Positions 10,701 through 23,800 of a stretch of DNA of 64,000 nucleotides are shown one piece after another. A program made the translations under genes and the position numbers. This DNA comes from Chondrilla cf. caribensis (Eukaryota; Porifera; Demospongiae; Chondrillida; Chondrillidae). The notes under the pieces are model-generated. The model was not told the DNA's origin. It ran no database searches and was given only the letters and a program-made list of their open reading frames with translations. The stretch's first letter is position 1, and each line of letters opens with the position of its first letter. The DNA lies in NCBI GenBank assembly GCA_964020155.1, contig OZ026549.1, forward strand, positions 3,399,133 to 3,463,132. The letters run 5' to 3'.

Positions 10701-13700
10701 GACTATACACATAAGAATTCTCTTGAATGAAATTAGAGTAAAAATCATTTCCACAGCTTAATATTATAATGATTAAATACTGTAAAATTTGCATGATAAC
10801 ATTACAATAATCACCTAATGGGAATTACAACACACTAGATGTACAACAGCCATAGAGGTCTGGAACAAATCAGTTTCTCTACATATTGTAATCTGCGGCC
10901 AATATTTACACCTCCATGCTACAGTTGTGGACTGTGATGTACTTGATACCATTGAAAATGGCTACATTGAATACTCGGATGGAACAGTGTACCAATCAGT
11001 GGCTACCTACAACTGTCACAATGGACATAACCTGGCTATGTCTGGAGATGAAATGAGGACTTGTGGAAGTGATGGAATGTGGAACGGAACGGCACCAATG
11101 TGCGATAGTGAGTCAAAATTTTATGACATGGGTTTACTTTGTTTGTTACAACACATTCATTCTTTTATCTATGATGTCATACACGTATGTACAAAAGTTC
11201 ACTCCGACAGCATTATTCAATTGTTATAACAGTACACATTAACATTACATTGTAAATTACACAGTTATCAACTGTGGTAATCCACCAATGATTACCAATG
11301 GAACTGTGGATACATCAGGTGGAACAAACTACAAGTGTACAGCAGTCTATACATGTGACACAGGAAATGTTCTCAATGGAAATATCACAAGAACATGTCA
11401 AGAGGATGCAAACTGGAGTGGAAGTGAACCAACTTGTGATGGTATGTGAATTACTAAAATGATCACCACTGACACATATCAGTCGAATGAAGCATCATGT
11501 AGTATATATAGAACAAAATAATTGCTTTTAAGCAAATGCTACTTTCAAATATACATGGATCTTTGGATGGATAGATTGATGAAAACAGAATAAAGCATAG
11601 TAAATTATAAAGCATAGCATTGCTATATTATAGCCACTCCACTGTCTACTCCACAGAATATACAAATGTTACACAGTTCTTCCATACATTATACAGTTGT
11701 TGACTGTGGACCACTGACAGATCCTGACAATGGACAGGTTTCTGCTGCTACTACTACCTACACTAGCACTGCTGACTACACCTGTATCACTGGATATAAT
11801 CTAGTTGGAGTGAATCAGAGAACATGTACTGCAGCTGGAACGTGGACTGATGGAGAACCAACTTGTCAAAGTGAGGATAATGATGCTTGGGAATATTTTT
11901 CGCATTAAGTAGCAATTAATCATAAAGTGTTTGCCTCAACACGTTACTACTGTATACGCATAGTAATCTACAACCAATATTTTCATCTCCATAATACAGT
12001 TGTGGACTGTGATGTACTTGATACCATTGAGAATGGCTACATTGAATACTCGGATGGAACAGTGTACCAATCAGTGGCTACCTACAACTGTCACAATGGA
12101 CATAACCTGGCTATGTCTGGAGATGAAATGAGGACTTGTGGAAGTGATGGAAATTGGAATGGAACTGCACCAACTTGTAACAGTGAGTCAAAATTAGATA
12201 ACATTGGTATGAGTTTGTTTGCTACAATATATGTACATTTATAGTATCATACAAATATGACATTATGAAAAATTTCACTCTAACAGCATTATTCAATTGT
12301 CATAATGATACACTTAACTATACCTTACATTATAAATTGCACAGTTATCAACTGTGGTAATCCACCAATGATTACCAATGGAGCAGTGGACACATCAGGT
12401 GGAACAAACTACAAGTGTACAGCAGTCTATACATGTAACACAGGATATGTTCTCAATGGAAATATCACAAGAACATGTCAAGAGGATGCAAACTGGAGTG
12501 GGAGTGAACCGACTTGTGAGAGTACGTGAATTACTGAAATGATCACCACTGATACACATCAGTCGAAAGAATTGTCAGATAGTATTATTTAGAATACAAT
12601 AATTGCTTTCAAGCAAAATTCTACCTTCAATTTCAAATGTACATAGATCTTTCGATGGATACATCGTTATGAAAACAGAACAAAATTAAAAACTAGCATT
12701 GCTATAGCCACTCCACCATCTACTCTACAGAATTTATAAATGTTACACCGTTTTCCATGCATTATACAGTTGTTGACTGTGGACCACTAACAAATCCTGA
12801 CAATGGACAGGTTTCTGCTGCTACTACAACCTACAGTAGCACTGCTGACTACACCTGTAACACTGGATATAATCTAGTTGGAGTGAATCAGAGAAATTGT
12901 ACTGCAGCTGGAACATGGACTAGTGGCAAACCAAGTTGTCAAAGTGAGAAATAAATTCGCTTTTATATTAATATTGACATCATAAGCCTTAGCTGCCTTC
13001 AGCTACATTGGTCATGAAAATCACCAATATAACTGGATGTACAACTAATGTAGTGGTTGCATTGGAAAAGTCAAATAACTAAACAGGTAACTGCAGCATG
13101 TATTATCATCTTTACATACAGTTGTGGACTGTGATGTACTTGATACCATTGAGGATGGCTACATTGAATACTCGGATGGAACAGTGTACCAATCAGTGGC
13201 TACCTACAACTGTCACAATGGACATAACCTGACTATGTCTGGAGATGAAATGAGGACTTGTGGAAGTGATGGAATGTGGAACGGAACTGCACCAACTTGT
13301 GATAGTGAGTAAAGTGACTTCAAATCATAGGCATGAAACGTTTCTTGTGTTCATTTGTCACATACATTTCATGGTATACAGAATTAAAGGACATAAAATA
13401 CTGTCACACTGATATTATGCTCAATATATATGTTAAAATATTAATTATTTTTCCTACCTTGTATAGTTATCAATTGTGGCAATCTACTAATGATTAGCAA
13501 TGGAGCAGTGGACACATCAGGTGGAACAAACTACAAGTGTACAGCAGTATATACATGTAACACAGGACATGTTCTCAATGGAAATATCACAAGAACATGT
13601 CAAGAGGATGCAAACTGGAGTGGGAGTGAACCAACATGTGATGGTATGTGTTTTGTGTTATGTGTATGTGCAGTACATTACTAAAATTAATGGTTATCAA

Positions 13701-14317
13701 TGATATACGTATACGCATTGCAAAACATTAACCTGATACAGGAAATATGTTTAGTGTACGATATTTGAATTCTCAGTTGTAGACTGTGGACCACTAAAAG
13801 ATCCCGACAATGGACAGGTTTCTGCTGCTACTACAACCTACACTAGCACTGCTGACTACACCTGTAGCACTGGATATAATCTAGTCGGAGTGAATCAGAG
13901 AAATTGTACTGCATCTGGAACATGGACTAGTGGAGAACCAACTTGCCAAAGTGAGGATAATTTGTTGGGCTGCAAGCCTGGCCTCAAATTACTTCTTAGT
14001 CCTTTTCAGCAAACATCATTGTTTGGGTTTATTATTCTAGATAATTATATAGTTATAAATGAAATGAATGAAAACAGATGAGGCCGTCCATACATATAAA
14101 TTAACTTACATACGTATATTTATACGTAGGTTCTAAGTGGTCTTTCCATCTATATCTGTGGTACATACGTAATTTTGAAGTTGTAGTGGGTCACTTGGAG
14201 CATTGCTTTGATTCAATTACACACCCTTGGCAATCCTTTATGGTGAATAACTACATGTTCGAGATTAACACCTATTGGACACTATAAGAAATATTTTCAT
14301 GCAAGTGTTCTACACAG

Positions 14318-14405
<88 letters not shown>

Positions 14406-14428
14406 ACACACACACCACACAGACACAG

Positions 14429-14507
<79 letters not shown>

Positions 14508-17500
14508 AACAACACATGTTCGTGCACGCACACAGACACACAGAAACACACACACACACACACACACAGAAACACACACACACACACACACACACATACG
14601 TACACACAACACATGTTAATGCATGTGTTCGTGTGTGCATGTGCACAAACACACAAATATGTAAGTGCATTTTAGAAGAATTGTCTTTTATGTAGTGTTT
14701 TTGGCCACATTATAATACATTGAACTTCCATGACAATAATTAATCTATTGAATAATAATATTATTATACTCATGTACAGTTGTGGACTGTGATGTACTTG
14801 ACACCATTGAGAATGGCTACATTGAATACTTGGATGGAACAGTGTACCAATCACTGGCTACCTACAACTGTCACAATGGACATAACCTGACTATGACTGG
14901 AGATGAAATGAGGACTTGTGGAAGTGATGGAATGTGGAATGGAACTGCACCAACTTGCAACAGTGAGTTTTGCTTGCTGTATTAACTGTTTTTAAAACAA
15001 TATTGAGGATAAAAATGTCAAATATCATCATCACTGCAGTTGTCAACTGTGGCAGTCCACCTGACATTATCAATGGAACTGTTGACATCAATCGAGGGAC
15101 AACCTTCAACTCTGTAGCTGTCTACTCGTGCAATGTGGGATTTAATCTCAATGGAGGGGCTATTATATCATGTCAGGCAAATGAAACTTGGAGTGGACCT
15201 ATTCCAAGTTGTAACAGTGAGAAACACATGATTATTATCATTCTACAATATTATAAACAAATACCCATTTGTTGCAATTTATTAGATGTTCATCATTCAC
15301 ATTGTTGATACTATGTTTACTGAGATAATGATTACCTTGATTGATTTACTCACTTTATTATGCAATAGTTGTTGATTGTGGTGCACTCATGGATCCCCTC
15401 AATGGTCATGTGGACACATTGGGCTCCACTCAGTACTTGGAGATAGCAAACTATTCCTGTAATGTGGGGTATGAACTGATTGGAGATGTACTTCGCCAAT
15501 GTCAAGGGGATGGAGAGTGGAGTGGAGAAGAACCAACGTGTCAAAGTAAGGAAGATGACACAGACACAGTAAATGTAATAGCAAAGAATTCATTATTTTC
15601 CACTCTATACCTATACAGTTGTGGATTGTAGAGGACTACTTGCTGTTGAAAGTGGAGATGTGGTATACAGTACAGGAACCACATACCTGTCTGTTGCTGA
15701 GGTTATCTGCCACACTGGCTATGAGCTACAAGGATCCCCATTCAGAGTGTGCAAAGAAGACACCAATTGGGCAGGAAATACACCAGTGTGTCAGAGTAGG
15801 TCCAGTACTTTAGTGGGTATTTTATACAGTATGTCTTCTACAATGCATATTATGTATTAAAAATAAGGGGATGCTAGCTAAAATACTTGTTATATTATTA
15901 TAGCCTAATTTTCCTCTCATGTGTATTATACTATAGTACACATTAGTAGTGCGTACACATTAGTGGAAATTAGGTTAAACTCCTGTACCATCCAGTACTT
16001 ATTGAGATCATCAAATACAAATCCTCAGTCAATCAAGGATATGTACGTATATACGTACGAACCAAAACAGTTGCGAAGATTGTACTCACATACTAGTCAG
16101 ATGTAGCCAAACCTACTGTATCTCCATGCCATTGTATTTGGAAGACATTCACACTGAAAAGCAGATGGGTCAGCTAAACCTACAACTAATCTCAGATTAT
16201 GCACAGTTTTGAGTCTGAAACAAAGAGCTGATTGCACTTCTACATTTTCCTTTCTGTAAAAATTAGCAATATCTATAGTTGGCAAACACTTTCAGTGGCA
16301 AGACCAAAACTCAATAACGTGTTACACTCCATATTATGTGTTGTGCCATTCTAAGTACCTTTGAATATATAATGCCTGCATACAACATCTTCATTATTAT
16401 ACTGTAGTTGTGGATTGCAAACAGCCCACTACATTAGAGAATGGAACAATCACCATCAGCACTGACACTGCATACAAAGCCATTGCACTATATGAATGCC
16501 ACAAAGGATTCCGTTTAGAAGGACCTGAACTGAGATCATGTCTAGCTAATGGTTCTTGGAGTGATGTGGACCCATTTTGTAGAAGTTAGTAATATTCATA
16601 GTAAATATGACATATCTTAATGGTGTGCATGTGCCATATTAACACAGTTGTCGAATGTGGTCCTCCTCCAAACATCACCAATGGACAAGTGGACTACGCT
16701 GGGATCACATACTGGTCAACAGCCAATTACTCCTGTGATATTGGATACAGACTGGCTGGATCAGAAGTAAAGATCTGTCAAGATAGCAAAATGTGGACAC
16801 CAAATGACACTGCATGCAATAGTGAGATCATACACATATCAACACTAGACTACACGTGGATCTAATCATTGTAACAATTCAACTGTGTAGTTGTTGACTG
16901 TGGATTCCCATCACCTGTTGAGAATTCCAATGTCTACTTCACCAATGGAACTGTCTACACATCAGTAGCTAACTATGTCTGTCAGAGTGGATATGAGCTC
17001 ATTGGAGCTCAACAGAGAACATGTCAGCACACAGGAAATTGGAGTGAAGAACCACCAATGTGCTTACGTAAGAGAGTTGATAATATTTCAGTGTAACGGA
17101 ATGATTCAATGCACACTATAGAGTCATCCTGTGTAAAAACACATACTTTCAGCAAAAACTATCCTAACTATATATTTGCATTTCATCTTTATCACTAATG
17201 CTACACAGAACCACTACCACCAGTAAATTTGACTGTTGAACAGGTCAACAATACTCATGTTAACTTGACTTGGGAGTACTCAATGGGAATAGTCAGACCT
17301 TGTGAGGTACTCATCACTCCATTACTGACTGGATTGGAATCAGGGGTGAGTTGATGAAAGTCACTTCATAAATATAATGCTATGCTTTGTACTCATCAAG
17401 TGATATAACACTCAATATGTGATCATTACATCATTTAGATCTTAGGTACAGTCCCAACAGACACAGAACCAACACCTGATACATCTCAAGTCAGGGTAAG

Positions 17501-17934
17501 GATTGGTGGTGGAATGGTCCATTGAATGTCAGTTGGTGAAGTGTATTTCTATATCTGCTAGATCGAAAAGCTACCTTTAAACCAATCATCACAATTGTTG
17601 GAGATTGAAAACCCTGGAATATATGAATTCACGGTGTGTACAAACTACTGATCACTATATCAAACACCTATCATGTGTACACTTTACATCCAAATAAGTG
17701 CATATATCTTCTCTGTACTACCACCAGATTCAATGCAACTCTTCAGTTGGAATGACAGGCCTCTCAGATGCAGTGTCAGCCAATGTTGGAGACACTGAGA
17801 CATGCACTGGATCTGCACTGGAGTGTAATCCAAACGTCATATATGCCATAATAGCACCTTTGGCTGCAGTCACTACTTTAGCTATTGTTGGAGCTCTCAT
17901 CTTTGTACTGGTGAAGGCTACAGCTAAGCCATAA
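7730..17934 (+). CDS. vWA-CCP(19)-FN3-like type I membrane receptor
   Basis: Predicted 1509 residues in 25 coding exons. Exon 1 (7730-7793) is a signal peptide (MKVASWILLITTFTANKIF). Exon 2 (7865-8476) is a whole von Willebrand A domain with a MIDAS-like DQTNS (a Thr replaces the usual first Ser). Then come 19 single-exon CCP modules, all phase 1-1: 8678-8863, 9187-9363, 10522-10695, 10925-11107, 11265-11441, 11697-11870, 12000-12182, 12345-12521, 12770-12943, 13122-13304, 13467-13643, 13777-13950, 14780-14962, 15040-15216, 15369-15545, 15619-15795, 16408-16584, 16648-16821 and 16891-17067. Phase-0 exons 17209-17345, 17439-17495 and 17562-17633 resemble one FN3 domain (PPVNLTV, NLTWEY). Exon 17728-17934 gives the membrane helix and the tail KATAKP. 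Most modules keep four Cys and the Trp. Cell-surface adhesion, complement-like or allorecognition roles are possible, but the ligand is unknown. Confidence 0.8.
9003..9096 (+). pseudogene. Dead type-C CCP exon inside an intron
   Basis: The frame DTSDGTNHKFTVVSTC, then YVLNGMVTRT, matches type-C exons, but the second Cys has become Phe, both ends are missing and there are no splice sites. It is an older duplicate lying between CCP 1 and CCP 2. Confidence 0.7.
9463..9750 (+). repeat. Interspersed repeat, copy 2 of 3
   Basis: Same family as 6760-7045 and 41931-42220, inserted in the intron between CCP 2 and CCP 3. The inverted pair near its start is less perfect here ('actcgaatcatg'). Confidence 0.75.
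10522..14962 (+). repeat. Tandem amplification of a three-exon CCP block (A-B-C)
   Basis: Three full A-B-C blocks occupy 10522-11441, 11697-12521 and 12770-13643. Exon sizes are constant: 174 bp (A, PLTDPDNGQVSAATTTY), 183 bp (B, VLDTIENGYIEYSDGT) and 177 bp (C, TSGGTNYKCTAVYTC). A fourth block has A at 13777-13950 and B at 14780-14962, and the exon at 15040-15216 is a diverged C. Introns between copies also match ('acagaataaa', 'gcattgctata', 'ctactctacagaat' before each A exon), so whole genomic blocks were copied. Confidence 0.85.
14319..14612. repeat. CA microsatellite (about 290 bp)
   Basis: A nearly pure CA run with a few interruptions, in the intron between CCP exons 13777-13950 and 14780-14962. 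It explains the enlarged intron of the fourth block. Confidence 0.95.
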
Positions 17935-18180
17935 GTAAGGTGATTGGCTTACATTTTAAACATGATCGAATTTATGCTCAATGATAGATATAATCAAATA
18001 ATATACGTACTTGCTTGTACACGATATACTTATCTATTCTTTACATATTCACGGAATTTCAATTATGGGATGCATCTGTTCTCCATGTGATTGGACACCA
18101 ATGAGTTTACTACTAGCTACAGTGAAGTATATAATATGTACACCACATTATTGCTATTTGCATACATCATGTATTAGTTA

Positions 18181-18633
18181 CAGTGAATATTCGTTAATCC
18201 ACCGCAATTAGTTCAGGCAAAATTTTGGCAGATTAATGATATGGCAGATTATACTGATCTTCTTCAAGATGTTTCCTACCATTTGTTGCACAATTTGTAC
18301 GTTCCATGTCTTTGAGAAACGGTCTGTGAGTATTTTTTACGTTGTAGTCGGATTCCTCCTTCTGCAATCGGAAATCTACTTCTTCTGTTTCATTGTCAAG
18401 TCAATTATAGAATGCTATGCTGCTATTTTGCTCTACACTAAGACAACTTCTTTAAAATTGGCGAATCATCTGTAACTGAAGTTCATACAAAAGTGCAAAT
18501 TGGTACACAGAAGAATGGCGGGTGACGGAATTGCGAGAGGGCGGATTACTTGTATAGAGTAGCCATACAAGCGGATTTATTTCACAATAATATGGCGGAC
18601 AAAACGGTTCAGCGGATTAACGAATATTCACTG
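18181..18633. mobile_element. Pogo/Tigger-like MITE (453 bp)
   Basis: Terminal inverted repeats CAGTGAATATTCGTTAATCC at the left and its complement at the right (18611-18633), directly flanked by TA on both sides. Length and the TA target duplication fit a non-autonomous Tc1/mariner-pogo element. A 79-codon frame inside has no recognised motif. Confidence 0.85.
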
Positions 18634-20649
18634 TATGTCCCTTCCTCACGGGAAGTGCAAGGGACATAACTAGTTTTTGTCATGGGATGGCACTTTTGTT
18701 ATTGCTCCATTGTTCGCTGTTACTGATGTTGGTGGTGACAGGAAATTGGTCTCATCAGTTACTGGAAGGAGTGATGAATCGTTAATAACTTAACTGTAAT
18801 AGGTGACTATAAGTGACTGATATTACTTGACTGGTGTGCTGTATTGGTACATAACTGCGTGCTGTAGAGGTTTCATGAACCACTTTTTTCCTTTGATCTA
18901 CCTGCCTACCAAGACAGAATTAATTATGTATATAAACATTCAAACTGTCAAAATCAACTTGACTTATATTAAAATAATTTTCTAATTCTCTCCTAAAAGC
19001 GCTAGCACCAGATCAAGAATCAAGCCAAATAAGAATCAAAGACATCATTAACTATAGTAATATCAAGACGTAGTGACTCCCTCAACATGGTACAGTCTTC
19101 AATATTAAATATAAGCATTTACACTTGAGTATACAAGAGAATCAGATATGTTCATATTATGCTACTATACTGAGTATGTACATAGATGTGTACATGATTA
19201 CATAGAATACTTAATCTTGCTCATAATCAAGGAACTACTTCCTGTGCGACAAATGCAAGATCAAATTTGAACATTGGCATTAATAATTATAATAATAATA
19301 ATTATTCTATTATTATAGGTATGCATTCACTTTTCATTTCATTAATACAAATTATGAACATAATAATATGATCAATTGAAACAAACCTTATCTAATAAGT
19401 AACAAGGCAGTACACCTATACTCCGTAATCCATACCTGCATGCATGATAACTCTGTTGACTCCATATTATTTACAGTACTTACTTATTAGACCATCAAAA
19501 TCAAAATATTATGATAATCATCCAAAATTATAATGAATTTATTGGCAATACTAAATGTAGACTTTGAAAAATGTTCATTTCATTCAAAATCTAGGGGCCG
19601 GGTGATGGTAGCCTGTTAGTCATAAATAGCAATTTACAAACATGGACTATGGGATGGCTCAGGTTCACACTTCAGAAGCGGATGTTTTCTGTACATACAG
19701 CATGTTGGTAAAATACATACATACGTACATATTATGTATAGTGAATTGATTACTGTACACCCTTCCTGTTCAGTAAATGTGGGAGTGTTTTGCACGTATG
19801 CTGACTACCACTTCTTGATTTTACCTTCAATAAGTGATTACAGTGATGCCATATTATTAATATCAGGCAAATAATTATGAGCTTCCTGAATAGCTGATAT
19901 TGGATTCATATTTGTGAGGTTATAGGTTAACAAGATTCAAATTAATGAAGGTCTACTGCACATGCATTCAGTCATCAATAAAGCAACCTTACTAGGCAGG
20001 TGCTGGAGCAGAGCATCTTGCTCATCGAAAATAACACTGTGGATATGCACTAATAAATAACACATTATCACAACTGCAAAGCACACCATGCATATCTCTA
20101 CAAGCTGGAAGAAAGGAGGTTCAATCCTTGAAAAATTGAATAGATAATGATCAGGACAACCAATGTCATTTTGTATGTGGCATCAGCAAGCTGAGTCAAT
20201 TGGAAATGCGTGGTGATTTTACACACATACGGGATCGACACTATGTAATGTAAACTGGATATATAAATTGATCAAATTGCAAGATACATTGCAGGCGACC
20301 CATGTACATAAGTGCAATATTTCTTCTTTCACATTAGATTTCCTAGTTGCTAACTAGCCTTCAAATTGAATGGCTTTAGATGCATAAATGCTTACTACAG
20401 AGTTCATAAAATGCTGCTCTTAGATTAATCAAAGGTTCGAGATTGGTCACAAACCACCCATGTACGTACATCAAACTCGATCTCAATTTTACACACATGT
20501 TCTATGGATTAAATAAAATGTTCCTATAAATGCAGTAACATACTTAAATTTAGTGTGTTATCGTAAAACATTTAATATCAATGAGATCGTGTGATGTAAT
20601 GACATAGCAATAATTATTGCTCTTCAAAGTGCAGTAAGGAGGTTCTCTT
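18634..20649. other. Intergenic, no gene recognised
   Basis: AT-rich sequence with only short open frames, between the CCP gene 3' end and the PPME1 stop codon. No transposase, RNA gene or conserved exon seen on either strand. Confidence 0.5.
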
Positions 20650-20791
20650 TTAATGCATGAATCCTTCTTTTGCTACAGAAAATTTGTTCCTCACAAGAAA
20701 ATCTCCAATTATATTAGAAGTCTAAAAATGGTCGAAATAACAATATCACAATAGATAATCACAGCTTGTGTGCATTAAAGCACATGTACAC

Positions 20792-20865
<74 letters not shown>

Positions 20866-23800
20866 AATCATATATCAATAAATTTTCATTTTGAATCGAT
20901 CTGATCATCGCTATTAGTGCAAGTGACCAAAGGAAGTAATTAAGCGGGTAGACTGGAAGGCCACCCCACCTAATTAGCTGGAACATTTATCCTATGGCTT
21001 CAGTTTTGTACTTCAAGAGTACATGGATGTAAAAAGGACTCTAAAGACTCCATATCACATTTTTTGGATGACTACATACTCTAATAAAGTCGTAGTGATT
21101 ATCAGTTACACCTACTAGATTAATTTAAAATCGGCAATTATGCCTGATAATCAATTTGAAAATTATAGCCAATTCCTAACACTAAAACAAACATTGAGAG
21201 AAAATGTTCATGTAATAATGGGACCTGCAAATGTAAGTGTCAATACTTCTTCAGACACTAATGAGAGTGATGTGTATATGATACAGTTTTAAAGTAAGGA
21301 GACCCAAAGAAAGCATTCTCATTACACATTAGATATGTAGACAAAGCGAATAGAGACACCCATAGCTGTATGTTGATAAACAACTGCAGTTCAAATTATA
21401 ATTATGAGAAGAGTAATACAAACAGGTTCCAAATACACTTACTAGTTTTTATCATAGGCTTTCACAACCTGGACTATATGCTACACACATTTTCCTTCAC
21501 AGTGGCTAGTTATAACATACACAGTTTTCACACAACTCCAATGTGACAGAGCACATACTGCAGATGTCCACACATTCCAACAAATCAAGCTATCAAAAAT
21601 GACACCAACCTTTTGGGGTACGTCTTCATGTATAACATGTCCACAATCAGAAAGTACATGGAACTGAAACTTCCCTACACAAATGTGAGTTCATCAGAAT
21701 AAAGCTAACAGTTACATAAAAAGAAGAAATTCACAAATCTGAAGGATGTGTAGTTATGAACACTTTACAAACCTTGCATTTGCCCAATAGTTAGTTCTTT
21801 ATCTAGTCGATCTACACCTGAGCACAAAGACAAAAATAAACAACATATTATACATACATACCTACTGTTCATTTGTGGAATGTTGCCTAGTTACGTATAT
21901 GCATCTTAAGCAACAAGTACTGTATGCATGTATGTAAGTGTACATACATAAGTATAATATACTAATATAAATAAGCAACTATAATAATTAAGTCATACTC
22001 AATCACACTGTATGTTCAAAAGCCATGAAATAAATTTCAAACCTGCTAACAGAAGTAATTTTGGTACTGAGCTACTAAGAAACTTCCTTGATATATCCTT
22101 GAACCAATCTACATAGTTAAAATCATACATACAAGGATATCATGTTGTTACACTTACTTCATATTTGTCCCAGGTCAGGTATGTTTGTACATATCAAAAA
22201 GCAATTGCAACCAACAAGGTAAAAAGACATGATGTTGAAACATGGAGCAGCCACAAAATGACAAATACATTCAACTTCCGTGCACAATACAACATGCACA
22301 GACATGCCTTCCCAATAATGTTCTGTTCTTGATAAATCCACCCTCCATGAACATTTCGTGTTTACAGGAAACTACAGACATGGAAAATTCTCAAACATTG
22401 CAGACAACATACAAAGAAGGAAACTGACAAGACAAAGCAAAGCAGAAGGTAACAAGATACTGAAACATTATAGTCAGTGTAGTGCTAGTAATGTTTGCAG
22501 CATATACATTACTAGCACAGCATATATGTATACGTACAACATACGTACATATACATGTACGTATGTACACAGCGTATACCTATATATGTATTTTGACTAG
22601 TTATTTGTAAATTTCTGATGTATTGAAAGTTCAACATTCCATGTGATTTTCATATTGGCATTCCACTATAAGTGCAGAGTGTCTACAAAATCACACAAGG
22701 GATCAAAGAGGAGTATCCCCTGATAGCTACAGATTTACAGCAACATGCACAATCCAGCAAAGGTTTGGGGAACAAATTTAAGTGGGAGATTTTGTGAGGT
22801 TCCATTTTCATGTTATTTTGCATTTCGGTTTGATTCGCAAGGTAACAAGAGCAAAATATCAAGTTACGCATAGTGCTGTAACATGCTTAATACAATAATC
22901 AAGAATAAACCACGAAATGTTTGGTTTTCGATGAAATGGTGAAATTTCCCTCCACAAAATTTCCCAGGGTATTCACAACAAAGTGTTCCATGTACCTGAA
23001 TGAGTGTATATTGAATTGAAGTCATGTACGTAGTTCATAATAATATTGAAAATGTACTGTAAAATGAAAAACATTCATGACGAACACTCATGTACATACC
23101 ATCTTTTCTGTTGCTGTAGCGGTAGCAGGGACATCATTACCAGGGGGTTCGGGTTCCTCCATGATAACTGGCTCTTGTGCTATGCAGTACTTCTTTGGGA
23201 CTTTGAAGTTGTCATCATCCTCACCAGAGACAACCTCCGTTCTGTTGAAGAACATACATATATGCAATGTATTGTAATAAAGTAGGCCTTGCATCTCATG
23301 AAACTTTCACATAAGAGGATTAAAAAAAAGTAAAACAAAAATATACATTAATGGTGCAGTGATAAAATGTGAACTCACTCTTTAATTTGCTTCGGTACAG
23401 ATACTCGTGCTGATTCCAAATTTCGAATATGTCCACTTTTCACACTACAGGAACACATGCATAAAACACTGCATCATATTCATTCATCAAAATACAATCA
23501 GCACAACTAATCCACAACTAATTTGCCTTCTTGTACGCAAGTAAACTTACATGAACCACAATACATGAATACACATCACATGACATACAGTACATATCAA
23601 GACATACATATATCTGCCAAGAGATAAAGATGTATTTACACCAGTTGGTACTTGTCTTTCCCTTGATGAATGTATATCAGGTGGCCTAATTGGCAGCTGA
23701 ATCAATTGATCTTCCAAAACAGCTCACATACGTATAATATTCACTTTCAGGCTTATTCTCTCACTGGCATGTACATATGCATAAACATATGCAAGTTTGT

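Noticed and set aside
14272..14670. Long Cys-Val and Thr-His open frames on both strands
   Set aside because: Pure translation of the CA microsatellite. The same holds for frames at 20759-20986, 25029-25368, 43986-44504 and 45134-45538.
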